From contig CAZVBQ010000013.1 in NCBI GenBank assembly GCA_964625575.1, positions 27,313 to 91,312 of the forward strand: a DNA stretch of 64,000 nucleotides, in the 5' to 3' direction. Position numbers and translations under genes: made by a program. Origin of the DNA: UTCHB3 sp964625575 (GTDB lineage Bacteria > Bacteroidota > Ignavibacteria > Ignavibacteriales > Ignavibacteriaceae). Positions 26,567 through 34,668 of the stretch are shown piece by piece (the stretch's first letter is position 1; the number at the start of each line of letters is the position of its first letter). The notes under the pieces are model-generated. The model did not search any database. It saw only the letters and a list, made by a program, of their open reading frames with translations, and had not been told where the DNA came from.

Positions 26567-29077
26567 ATGCGGAAATTATTACTTCTTTTTGTCCTTGCCG
26601 TTTCAATGTCAAATCTCGTTTATTCTCAAACGGGTAGTGACTGGAAGTGGCTCCACCCCGCCCCACAAGGCAACCAGCTAAGAGCGGTCCAGGCACTGGG
26701 TTCTTCCACTTGGTATGCTGCCGGAGTTGGCGGAACATTCATGAAAACCACCGATGCCGGAGCGACCTGGGCATTCAATCACCTTGCCGGAAAACCTTTG
26801 GGAACATCCGGTCAGGCCTCCAGCGTTCTTGACTTGCACTTCTTTGACGCGAACAACGGGCTTGTCTGCGGTGCTAACGGTGGTATCCTTAAAACCACCA
26901 ATGCCGGTGCCACATGGGATACGGTTACAACCAACCCCGCGGCAGCCTCGGTTACTCTGAACCAGCTTTATTTCACCTCCAATTTGGTGGGGTATGCCTG
27001 TGGAACATCCGGAACATTGCTTAAAACGACTGATGGCGGCAACACATGGGCTACTGTTGCAACAGGTGTTACCACTGCATTTGGTGATGTCTGGGCTTCA
27101 GGTGACGGACAAACCATCCTCCTTGCCACTACTTCCGGTAATGTAAGAAGATCAACCGATGGCGGTGCAACCTGGACCAATGTTCCGACAGGTGCTTCCT
27201 ACACGGTTCAGAAAATCGCCGTTAACGGTAACAATGTTATGGTTGGCGGAACTACTGCCAGTTCAGTTGCACAGGTCAGATTCTCAACCGATCTCGGTGC
27301 AACCTGGACTTTGACAAATACCGGTATCGGTGCAACCACAGTTGTGTGGGATATCGATTATACCAATGGCGCGTGGTTTGTAACCGGAAACAGCTTTTAT
27401 GTTTACAAATCAACAGATAATGGTGCATCGTGGTCCGCTATTACAATATTGAACCCGACCCAGCCATGGACAAGTACCTATTATGCTGCTGCCTTTTCAC
27501 CAACCGGTGATTCGCTCGTAGCAGTGGGCGGTTTCGGACTTATCCAGTCAATGCTCGGTGCCTCTGCCACTCCAACTGCTCACACTTCACTTGCCAAGCC
27601 GGGCGCATGGTGGGATGTGTGGTCATCAGACCCCACAGGTACAGTGATAGCAGTAGGCGCGCCGACATCTGCTGGCGCGGCTTGGGATCAGATCGCGAGA
27701 TCAACCAATGGCGGTACTACTTGGTCGATCATTCCGTTCTCAACCACTTCGACTGCTACTTTCTATTCGATCGATATGGTGGACAATAATCTTGGTTTTA
27801 CTTCCGGAACCAATAGTGCTATCTACAAAACCACCAACGGTGGCGCCACTTGGGATTCGCTTGCTTCCACAGGTCTCCCCACGGGCGCGACTTTCAGAAA
27901 GATCGACTTTATCAACGCTACCACAGGGTGGGTTTTTGCCGGTGCACCGAGCTCCCTTGCCAATTTTATCTACAAGACCACTGACGGTGGTGCCACTTGG
28001 ACAGCTCAGAGCCATGGTATTTCAGCGCAGTCAGCAGGTCAGATGTATGGCGCTCACATGCTGGATGCCAATTATGGATATGCTGTCTCATGGGAACCTG
28101 TTCCTTATAAAACAACAGATGGCGGAACCACTTGGACAAAACAGTCTGTGGTGGATGCTTTCGGCGGTTTCCTTTATGACATAAAAATGGTTGATACAGC
28201 CAACGGTTACATGGTCGGTAGCTCCGGTAGAGTTTACAAAACCACCAATGGCGGCATTCTTTGGGATACTATCTCAGTTCCAACCAGATCATATTCATTT
28301 CAGTCAATGGAAGTGATCAATCCACAGACAGTTGCAATTTTCGGCTCTACAGGTACAAACTTCATCACCACCGATGGCGGGCTTACCTGGTTGAACAAGA
28401 ACACATCCGCGACCGGTATTCAGGGATCGCATTGGTCTTACAACGCGGGCACGAACACCTGGGCTCTCTTCGCGGTTGGTACCAACGGATCCATTCAGAA
28501 AAATACACTCAGCGTGGTTCCTGTTGAACTCGCCGCGTTCTCTGCCAGAGTAACAGGTAATGATGTTTCACTCTCCTGGACAACTGCCACCGAACTCAAC
28601 AACCAGGGCTTCCAGATCGAAAGAAAAGATGCCTCCGGTAACTGGTCGAATGTAGCGTATGTAAAAGGTAACGGTACCAAAACCACCATTACCGAGTATG
28701 CTTACACCGACAAAGGCGTTAAAGAAGGTAAATATTCATATCGCCTGAAACAGATCGATTTCGACGGTTCAACCAGCTACTCAAACCTCGTAGAGGTTGA
28801 AGTTGGTACACCGATGACCTTTGCTCTCGATCAGAACTATCCTAACCCGTTCAACCCTTCAACCACGATCTCTTACAGGATCCCCGAAGCAGCGGTTGTT
28901 ACGATGAAGATTTTCGATATTACTGGTACTGAGGTTGCAACCATTGTTAATACCAAACAGGATGCCGGTTCTTACACCGTTAACTTTGACATGACCAACT
29001 TTGCTTCAGGAATGTACATCTACAAAATCGACGCCGGAAAGTTCTCCGCCACGAAGAAGATGATGTTAATGAAGTAA
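26567..29077 (+). CDS. type IX secreted protein with YCF48/BNR-like propeller repeats
   Basis: An 836-residue exported protein. The signal peptide (MRKLLLLFVLAVSMSNLVYSQ) fixes ATG 26567; the frame is open 51 codons further but that part is low quality. Residues about 25-640 hold many repeats of the K-T-T-D/N-G-G-A-T-W type (for example KTTDGGNTWATV), forming a beta-propeller. An Fn3-like segment (about 645-745) with LSWTTATELNNQGFQIER is followed by the Por tail from about 750 (DQNYPNPFNPSTTISY to KKMMLMK). It would cross the outer membrane by type IX secretion and be released or anchored on the surface. Its ligand is unknown. Confidence 0.9.
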   Translation: MRKLLLLFVLAVSMSNLVYSQTGSDWKWLHPAPQGNQLRAVQALGSSTWYAAGVGGTFMKTTDAGATWAFNHLAGKPLGTSGQASSVLDLHFFDANNGLVCGANGGILKTTNAGATWDTVTTNPAAASVTLNQLYFTSNLVGYACGTSGTLLKTTDGGNTWATVATGVTTAFGDVWASGDGQTILLATTSGNVRRSTDGGATWTNVPTGASYTVQKIAVNGNNVMVGGTTASSVAQVRFSTDLGATWTLTNTGIGATTVVWDIDYTNGAWFVTGNSFYVYKSTDNGASWSAITILNPTQPWTSTYYAAAFSPTGDSLVAVGGFGLIQSMLGASATPTAHTSLAKPGAWWDVWSSDPTGTVIAVGAPTSAGAAWDQIARSTNGGTTWSIIPFSTTSTATFYSIDMVDNNLGFTSGTNSAIYKTTNGGATWDSLASTGLPTGATFRKIDFINATTGWVFAGAPSSLANFIYKTTDGGATWTAQSHGISAQSAGQMYGAHMLDANYGYAVSWEPVPYKTTDGGTTWTKQSVVDAFGGFLYDIKMVDTANGYMVGSSGRVYKTTNGGILWDTISVPTRSYSFQSMEVINPQTVAIFGSTGTNFITTDGGLTWLNKNTSATGIQGSHWSYNAGTNTWALFAVGTNGSIQKNTLSVVPVELAAFSARVTGNDVSLSWTTATELNNQGFQIERKDASGNWSNVAYVKGNGTKTTITEYAYTDKGVKEGKYSYRLKQIDFDGSTSYSNLVEVEVGTPMTFALDQNYPNPFNPSTTISYRIPEAAVVTMKIFDITGTEVATIVNTKQDAGSYTVNFDMTNFASGMYIYKIDAGKFSATKKMMLMK

Positions 29078-29130
29078 TTTTAGGTGTTAAGTGTTAACTG
29101 ATACCTGATAGTTACTGCCAAAATATTAAA

Positions 29131-29163
29131 GCCCCGTTGCTGAAAAGCGGCGGGGCTTTTTTT
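29131..29163 (+). terminator. rho-independent terminator
   Basis: GCCCCGTTGCT (29131-29141) pairs with AGCGGCGGGGC (29146-29156), 11 bp including two G-T pairs, around a GAAA tetraloop, followed by seven or more Ts. Confidence 0.95.
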
Positions 29164-29168
29164 ATCAG

Positions 29169-29250
29169 TGGCGAGTGGCGAGAGATGCGTTGCCCGTTGT
29201 GCGTTGCCGGTTGCCCGTTTGGTAGCGAGTAGTGAGTAGCGAGTAGTGAG
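29169..29250. repeat. degenerate heptamer runs (GAGTGGC, CGTTGCC, GAGTAGT)
   Basis: Three adjacent short runs with 7-base period: GAGTGGC type, then CGTTGCC/CGTTGTG type, then GAGTAGT/GAGTAGC. Each has two to four imperfect copies. Confidence 0.6.
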
Positions 29251-29276
29251 GATTTTATTTGCTGTTACTCTTTTCC

Positions 29277-29366
29277 CACAGGAAGAATAGAAGAACGGAA
29301 GGTATAAAAGGACTGTGAAAATAAATCATCTTCTTCTATTCCTTTTATGCTTCTATTCTTCCTGTG
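29277..29366. repeat. 17-bp perfect inverted repeat between convergent genes
   Basis: CACAGGAAGAATAGAAG (29277-29293) is matched by CTTCTATTCTTCCTGTG (29350-29366) with a 56-base spacer. A further imperfect match (ATAAAAGGA against TCCTTTTAT) sits inside. It could fold as a long cruciform or a transcript hairpin, or be the remains of a small mobile element. Confidence 0.8.
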
Positions 29367-29381
29367 AAATTTTTAACCACT

Positions 29382-29413
29382 CCGGGTCTTCGGGTCTTCG
29401 GGTCTTTGGGTCT
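29382..29413. repeat. GGGTCTTY octamer run, short
   Basis: About three copies of the 8-base unit GGGTCTTC/GGGTCTTT just past the stop codon of the type IX gene. The same unit makes the long array at 31831-32096. Confidence 0.8.
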
Positions 29414-31766
29414 ATTTTTGTAAGATCATCTTTCTTGATATCTGTTTGTTGCCGGAATTTAACCTGTAAAAGTAAATCCCGCTCGGGAGATTGGCGGCTT
29501 TAAATTCCACTTTGTGTTCGCCGGCGGGCATGGTTTGGTTCACGAGTGTTGCCACTTTTTGCCCGATAGAGTTATAAACTGTGAGCTCCGCGTAACCCCC
29601 GATTGGCAACGCGAAACGGATAACAGTAGAAGGGTTAAACGGATTCGGATAATTCTGATGAAGCGTAAACTCTGTCGGAAGACCCGTTACCTCAACCTCT
29701 TGTGAGTAAGTTGCCTCGCCCGAGTGATCAACCTGGCGGAGGCGGTAAAGAACAACCGCGCCCGTTCCGGGGATGTCGTCATCAAGATATGAGTAACTGT
29801 TCACTGCCACACTGCTCCCTTTTCCCGGAATAAAAGCAATATCACTCCAGCCTTCACCGGAGTTCTTCTGAACGAAAAATCCCCGGTTGTTCGTCTCCGA
29901 TGCTGTCGACCAATTTAGTTTCACCCCTGCTCCCGGCGACAGTTCCGCGGTAAATGAAGAGAGTTCAACGGGGGTGCCCATGGCGTATTTCACCATCAGA
30001 GAGTTTCCTCTGAGTAGAATCCCGAAAACCCTTGACCGTGAGTCGAGATAAAATACATCTTCGTTTTTCCATGGCAGTGGTTCATCCTCAATCCAGTCTC
30101 GCCCAAAATTAGTAGTTGACAGTACCTGGGTTCCCGGTGGAAGAATGTTGGTGTAAACATACCAGTGGTTTGGCTCACAATAGAAAAATTTCTTTACCGG
30201 ACCACCAACAACGGTCCACGAATTTCCATCTTCGGTATAACGCCTGCTGCTCGCGCTTAGCGCTATAAAAATCGTGTCACCATGACCCACGATACCCAGG
30301 ATATTGTCACCCGCGACTGTACTTACCCTCTTTTGCATCCATGTGAGACCAAGATCGCTCGATCGCATATAGTAACCGGAATCCTGCCCCAGATAAATAT
30401 TACTTCCCCACACATGGATGAAATTTGTGTTTCGGGCAGCAGGCAGGGTGCTAATATACCATGATGCACCCCTGTCAGTGGAGATCCGGAGCTTTGCCGA
30501 CTTGTCCGCTATAACCCAGGTCGTATCGTATGGAAAGAGAACGGGAAAACTGATGCCGGCAGGAAATGAAATTTTAGTGATCGACCTTGGTGACTGCTGG
30601 AAACGGTAGAATTCGGCTATTTCGTTCACAATCACAAAAGCGTTGTCACTCTCCTTGACGATATATTCGACCTTACGCGCTATCGAATCCTGAATTGCCT
30701 CCCAATTGTAGCCGTGATCCCCTGACCGGTAGATTTTACCACCGCGTCTGACGGCAAACATTTCATTCTGCGAGAGGATCGCCAAACCCCGGATGTCACT
30801 GATCTCAATACCATTTCTTGGCTCCCAGGTAACACCGCCATCAGACGTGAACCACGGCATGTTGTTCATGTCAAATCCGATCGCTTCCATATTCTTAATG
30901 ATGGCGGTCTCCTTAAGTTTTGGGGAATTGGCGGCTTGCCAGGTCTTCATGCTGTCATTTGTGTAGTAAACATTGTTCGATTCGTCGAAGCCGAAGCCGA
31001 AAGCAAGAGTGTACATTCTTAATTGCCGGAAATTCAGAGACACAGGTATCGAGTCCCATGTTATTCCTTTATTCAGCGAACGGTGGAGCATATTGCCGGT
31101 TGAATCGGAAACGAAAGCGACAAGGAAGCCGTTGCCCACCGCTTCAATAAACCTTACTGTCCGGGGAAATGTAACCACTTGATTGAAGGTGGCACCCTGA
31201 TCGGAAGAATGATGCACTTCATTTTTTGAGGTGAGAATGAAATAGTCGTTCTGATTCTTGAAACATGCAACATTCATTAGAATTTCGCCCGTATCAAGGG
31301 GAAAAGGTACAGGCTGCCATGTTGAGGCATTCAACGGTTTACGCCGTACCTCGGTTTTCATAAGTGCTATGAACTCATCCTCACGGGCAGATTCTGCATC
31401 CTGGACGTAACCTATGGTTGAGAACATGTCAGTGTTAATGCTCCACTGCCCCCCGTTGTTTGTGGTTTTCATGCCAAAATAACCATAATAACCGTAAAAG
31501 CCGAAAGAGATTTTGGTGCTCCCCATCCCTGTTATACGTTGTGATGAATGCGTGTTCCTGAACTCGTCAACCATCCATGTCTTCCCCTTGTCAAACGACT
31601 TGAGTATCCTGGCTTGCGCTGTGGGAACCATTATCACATTTTCATCAGCGTGGATCGTCCCCTGTTGAATATCCAGGTATGGATAGAATCCCGGGTTCAC
31701 GGGAAACCACTGACCATGCACAGTGCTTAAAAAAATTATTGCGAATAAAATTACCGTCTTTTTCAT
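29412..31766 (-). CDS. type IX secreted protein with BNR-like repeats
   Basis: A 784-residue exported protein. The signal peptide is MKKTVILFAIIFLSTVHG. The body (about 25-600) contains Asp-box/BNR-like turns such as SFDKGKTWMVDE, SSDQGATFNQ, SLNKGITWDS and STDRGASWYIS, which usually form propellers. An Fn3-like stretch with LNWSTASETNNRGFFVQK follows, then the Por tail from residue 700 (LHQNYPNPFNPSTVIRF to ISRKMILQK). It is convergent with a similar cargo gene at 26567. The function is unknown; sialidase activity is not implied by the repeats alone. Confidence 0.88.
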   Translation of the reverse strand: MKKTVILFAIIFLSTVHGQWFPVNPGFYPYLDIQQGTIHADENVIMVPTAQARILKSFDKGKTWMVDEFRNTHSSQRITGMGSTKISFGFYGYYGYFGMKTTNNGGQWSINTDMFSTIGYVQDAESAREDEFIALMKTEVRRKPLNASTWQPVPFPLDTGEILMNVACFKNQNDYFILTSKNEVHHSSDQGATFNQVVTFPRTVRFIEAVGNGFLVAFVSDSTGNMLHRSLNKGITWDSIPVSLNFRQLRMYTLAFGFGFDESNNVYYTNDSMKTWQAANSPKLKETAIIKNMEAIGFDMNNMPWFTSDGGVTWEPRNGIEISDIRGLAILSQNEMFAVRRGGKIYRSGDHGYNWEAIQDSIARKVEYIVKESDNAFVIVNEIAEFYRFQQSPRSITKISFPAGISFPVLFPYDTTWVIADKSAKLRISTDRGASWYISTLPAARNTNFIHVWGSNIYLGQDSGYYMRSSDLGLTWMQKRVSTVAGDNILGIVGHGDTIFIALSASSRRYTEDGNSWTVVGGPVKKFFYCEPNHWYVYTNILPPGTQVLSTTNFGRDWIEDEPLPWKNEDVFYLDSRSRVFGILLRGNSLMVKYAMGTPVELSSFTAELSPGAGVKLNWSTASETNNRGFFVQKNSGEGWSDIAFIPGKGSSVAVNSYSYLDDDIPGTGAVVLYRLRQVDHSGEATYSQEVEVTGLPTEFTLHQNYPNPFNPSTVIRFALPIGGYAELTVYNSIGQKVATLVNQTMPAGEHKVEFKAANLPSGIYFYRLNSGNKQISRKMILQK

Positions 31767-31787
31767 AGTATATTTTCTTTTTGTTGT

Positions 31788-31842
31788 CCGTTGCCCGTTG
31801 CCCGCCCGACACTCCGTGACTTATTACTCCGGGTCTTTGGGT
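31788..31842. repeat. 55-base segment repeated exactly after the N gap
   Basis: These 55 bases are identical to 31943-31997, on the other side of 100 Ns. This is what two contigs sharing a 55-base k-mer overlap would look like when scaffolded without merging. Confidence 0.9.
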
Positions 31843-31942
31843 NNNNNNNNNNNNNNNNNNNNNNNNNNNNNNNNNNNNNNNNNNNNNNNNNNNNNNNNNN
31901 NNNNNNNNNNNNNNNNNNNNNNNNNNNNNNNNNNNNNNNNNN
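31843..31942. other. assembly gap (100 N)
   Basis: Exactly 100 undetermined bases between two identical 55-base flanks, so the true gap may be absent. Confidence 0.99.
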
Positions 31943-31997
31943 CCGTTGCCCGTTGCCCGCCCGACACTCCGTGACTTATTACTCCGGGTCTTTGGGT
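31943..31997. repeat. 55-base segment, second exact copy
   Basis: Identical to 31788-31842; see that entry. It is probably an assembly duplicate rather than biology. Confidence 0.9.
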
Positions 31998-32095
31998 CTT
32001 TGGGTCTTCGGGTCTTCGGGTCTCCGGGTCTCCGGGTCTCCGGGTCTTTGGGTCTTTGGGTCTCCGGGTCTTTGGGTCTTTGGGTCTTCGGGTCT

Positions 32096-32686
32096 TTAAA
32101 ACCTCATTCCCATTGATGCCATAAAAAGTCCTTTCATTCCCGAGCCGATACCGAGGTTGACACGGAACTTGTTTCCGAACCTCAATCCGACGGGAGTGAA
32201 CTGTGCTGACAATATGGTTTTGCTCGCGGAATCATTTTTCTGATCGTATTTCGCTGTTTTTGAGAGGAAACAGACACCTAATCCGTATTCCAGATACATG
32301 CCGAAGGTTTCGCTGCTGACATATTCAAAGCGTCCTTCAGCCATGGGAGAAATGAAAGAAGCCTCGTTTGTCCCCGCGAAACGGGAACCGTACATAATAT
32401 CGGTCCGCAGCACTTCAAATGTTATCGACGCGCCGAATGAGAACCGCTCACTCGAATAAATGTGATAACCCGCTGTAAGGGCGGGAAGGGTGCTTCTGGT
32501 ATCTGACGTCGTGTAACCGGCAGAAAGCGCGGTGATCCACACATCAATAAATTTGTATGCCGCTTCCGGCAGACTCATTGTCCCAATTCCCGCGTAAGCA
32601 AAATTTTTCTTCTCCAAAGGCTCTTGTGCCCGGGAAGACGTTCCAAGGAAGAGCAGGGTTATAAATACAAAGATAAAATGTTTCAT
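32096..32686 (-). CDS. outer-membrane beta-barrel-like hypothetical protein
   Basis: A 196-residue protein with a signal peptide (FIFVFITLLFLGTSSRAQ). The mature part alternates hydrophobic and polar residues in strands (FSFGASITFEV, MYLEYGLGVCF, LRFGNKFRVNLGIGSG) and ends in aromatic F (MASMGMRF), all typical of a small porin-like barrel. Its family is not recognised and its function is unknown. The stop lies directly against the GGGTCTYY repeat array. The upstream side faces the ECF sigma gene at 32982 across about 295 bases that hold an octamer run. Confidence 0.72.
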   Translation of the reverse strand: MKHFIFVFITLLFLGTSSRAQEPLEKKNFAYAGIGTMSLPEAAYKFIDVWITALSAGYTTSDTRSTLPALTAGYHIYSSERFSFGASITFEVLRTDIMYGSRFAGTNEASFISPMAEGRFEYVSSETFGMYLEYGLGVCFLSKTAKYDQKNDSASKTILSAQFTPVGLRFGNKFRVNLGIGSGMKGLFMASMGMRF

Positions 32687-32830
32687 TTCGCTTCCTTTGG
32701 TGACAGGAAATCACCGCAAAGAGACCGGGTGTTTTCTCCGCCACTATGAATCCACTTCAAGCACCGCATAAAATTCCATATCTCCCGGAATAAATTACTC
32801 AATTCCAAAACAAAAACGAAATTCGCCTCC

Positions 32831-32935
32831 CCTGCTCAAGTTCTGAGGTTCTCAAGTTCTCGAGTTCTGAAGTACTGAAGTACCGTAGTTCCGAACTACC
32901 GAAGTACCGAAGTACCGAAGTTCTGCCCGCTTCCA
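32831..32935. repeat. octamer run, (A/T)C(T/C)GAAGT family
   Basis: About 12 imperfect 8-base units such as TCTCAAGT, TCTGAAGT, ACTGAAGT and ACCGAAGT, between the divergent barrel and sigma genes. The same unit family appears at 34423-34592, 51840-51932 and 63838-63922. Confidence 0.85.
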
Positions 32936-32981
32936 ACTTTTCCGCGGATTGAGCATCTTTAGTATAAGGAAATAAATTTTT

Positions 32982-33497
32982 ATGAATGAATTGATCGACT
33001 TCACGCTCAGCTACAACCGGTACAAAAAGAAGTTGTACAACTTTGCCCTCAGAATGACGGGCGACCGGATGCTTGCTGATGATATTGTACAGACCGTTTT
33101 CATCCGCTTTTGGAAGCACATGAGTGAGATACGCAGCAATTCCGCCGTGCTTTTCTGGCTCTATAAAGCGACCCGGAATGAAGTCTACTCCCGTTTCCGT
33201 GGAATAAAGCGGGATCAAGCACGGGTTGAAGCCGCGGATATCGGCGATCTTCAGATCCCCGGCGGAATCGACGGTGAAAGCCGGTTCATAATTAATGAAA
33301 CAAAGGAAGTGGTGCTCGCTGCCATAGCGACACTTCCGGATGAACAGAGGGAGGTGGTGCTGCTAAAGGAATACAGCGGACTTTCTTACGACGAGATTGC
33401 CGCCATCTGTGAAATCGAGCCCGCCCTCGTGAAAAGCCGGCTCTATTCGGCACGGCAAAAATTGATAAAGATCCTTTCTAAAAAGATAGATCAGTGA
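32982..33497 (+). CDS. RNA polymerase ECF sigma factor
   Basis: A 171-residue sigma-70 family protein with region 2 (about 15-85: LADDIVQTVFIRFWKH, SAVLFWLYKATRNEVYS) and region 4 (about 115-165: LPDEQREVVLLKEYSGLSYDEIA followed by a helix-turn-helix ending VKSRLYSARQKL). It heads a co-directional cluster with an anti-sigma gene 9 bases on, a secreted TonB-C protein and a TonB-dependent barrel protein. The layout recalls FecI/FecR-type or RpoE-type surface signalling, but the FecR-like periplasmic sensor domain is missing here. Confidence 0.92.
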   Translation: MNELIDFTLSYNRYKKKLYNFALRMTGDRMLADDIVQTVFIRFWKHMSEIRSNSAVLFWLYKATRNEVYSRFRGIKRDQARVEAADIGDLQIPGGIDGESRFIINETKEVVLAAIATLPDEQREVVLLKEYSGLSYDEIAAICEIEPALVKSRLYSARQKLIKILSKKIDQ

Positions 33498-33506
33498 GAT
33501 GATAAG

Positions 33507-33953
33507 ATGAAAAATGAAATAAATGAGATGATAAACGCCTGGTTTGACGGCGAACTCGATAAAAAAAATGAAGCCGTGCTCTTTAACCTTCTCGCCACCG
33601 ACGCGGAGGCACGGGAGATGTTCAGGTCGATCAACGAACTGAAAAGCGCCATTGCTTCAACGGGTGAGGATTTCCCCGATGACCTCGATGAAAGGATATT
33701 GCGGTCGGTCTCACCTAAAGCGAAGGAAGCACCATCCACCCCGAAGTGGCATTTGCTGCCCTCGCTCGGCTACGCTTTTTCGATCGTTCTCGCGGTTATC
33801 GCCTTAGTTCTTTTTATGGAACTGCGCGCGTACCGTTCCGGGCTGGATGACCTGAGTTCGAAGGTGAAAGAGCAGGATCAGACCATTAAGATGATGTTCA
33901 ACGCCTACCCCACGATCGTGGTGAAGCCAACACATAACAGCGTGAATCAATAG
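33507..33953 (+). CDS. putative anti-sigma factor, membrane protein lacking the zinc motif
   Basis: A 148-residue protein whose position, 9 bases after an ECF sigma gene, and architecture point to an anti-sigma factor. It has an N-terminal helical cytosolic domain (NAWFDGELDKKNEAVLFN, like the anti-sigma domain), one membrane helix at about 87-107 (YAFSIVLAVIALVLFMEL) and a short periplasmic coiled coil. Unlike the anti-sigma factor at 7306-7809 it has no His/Cys zinc ligands. The function is inferred, not shown. Confidence 0.7.
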   Translation: MKNEINEMINAWFDGELDKKNEAVLFNLLATDAEAREMFRSINELKSAIASTGEDFPDDLDERILRSVSPKAKEAPSTPKWHLLPSLGYAFSIVLAVIALVLFMELRAYRSGLDDLSSKVKEQDQTIKMMFNAYPTIVVKPTHNSVNQ

Positions 33954-33984
33954 AATTTTACAAATAATCCAATGGAGAAACAAA

Positions 33985-34416
33985 ATGAAAAAGTTGTTGA
34001 TAGCAGTTATCATTCTCGCGGGAGCAACATTTGCTCAAAACGAAATGGTGGTGAAAACGAAGCTCACACCCGACAAGAAGGCAGCGGTAAAACTCGATGT
34101 TGAGTCACCCACCGACTCGATTTACGTTGAAGCCGACAAAATGCCCGAACCGGTAGGCGGCATGGAAGCGATAATGAAACTCGTGGTTTACCCCGAAGAA
34201 GCAATGAACAAGGGCCTCGAAGGGATGGTTGTTGTTTCCGGTGTAATCGATGAAAAAGGTAACGTGATAAAGACCAAAGTTGAAAAAGGGATCGGTTCGG
34301 GCTGCGATGAAGCCGCGCTTAAAGCCCTCACTTCAACCAAATGGATCCCCGGCGAAGTAAAAGGAAAAAAAGTGAAAGTAAAGGTCGCGCTGCCGGTTAT
34401 GTTCAAACTGCAATAA
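33985..34416 (+). CDS. secreted TonB C-terminal domain protein
   Basis: A 143-residue protein. Residues 60-143 are a TonB C-terminal domain (YPEEAMNKGLEGMVVVSGVI, then CDEAALKALTSTKW), normally the part that contacts outer-membrane receptors. The N-terminus MKKLLIAVIILAGATFAQ ends in a signal-peptidase-like A-x-A site, so the protein would be released to the periplasm instead of being tethered to ExbBD. There is no proline-rich linker. It sits between the anti-sigma gene and a TonB-dependent barrel gene. It may be a soluble partner of that barrel; that is inference. Confidence 0.85.
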   Translation: MKKLLIAVIILAGATFAQNEMVVKTKLTPDKKAAVKLDVESPTDSIYVEADKMPEPVGGMEAIMKLVVYPEEAMNKGLEGMVVVSGVIDEKGNVIKTKVEKGIGSGCDEAALKALTSTKWIPGEVKGKKVKVKVALPVMFKLQ

Positions 34417-34422
34417 GTACTT

Positions 34423-34592
34423 CGGAACTGCGGTACTGCGGTACTGCAGAACTTCGGAACTGCGGTACTACAGAACTTCGGTACTGCGGTTATGCGGTTA
34501 TTCTGAGCATCGGCATCGAAGTATTATGTGCAGAAGTACTGAAGTACTGAAGTGCAGAAGTACTGAAGTGCAGAAGTACTGATGTACTGAAG
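34423..34592. repeat. octamer run with inverted halves
   Basis: The left part (to about 34500) has units such as ACTTCGGA, ACTGCGGT and ACTGCAGA; the right part (from about 34525) has ACTGAAGT and GCAGAAGT, which are reverse complements of the left type. The whole stretch could fold into a long imperfect hairpin. It separates the TonB-C gene from the barrel gene. Confidence 0.8.
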
Positions 34593-34668
34593 TTCTTAAC
34601 AGGTTAAACTTTTTGGGGCTTATATTTGTCTATGTGAAACAGATGTTTTTAACGGACATGGAAGTAAA

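Larger units (their letters stand above)
31831..32096. repeat. GGGTCTYY octamer array with assembly gap
   Basis: At least 13 tandem copies of an 8-base unit (GGGTCTTT, GGGTCTTC or GGGTCTCC) fill the space up to the stop codon of the barrel gene at 32096. A 100-N gap at 31843-31942 splits the region, but the flanks duplicate each other. The array is upstream of the type IX gene that starts at 31766. No gene is seen in this interval. Confidence 0.9.

Noticed and set aside
31788..31997. Real tandem duplication around the third gap
   Set aside because: Exact 55-base identity at contig ends is better explained by an unmerged assembly overlap.
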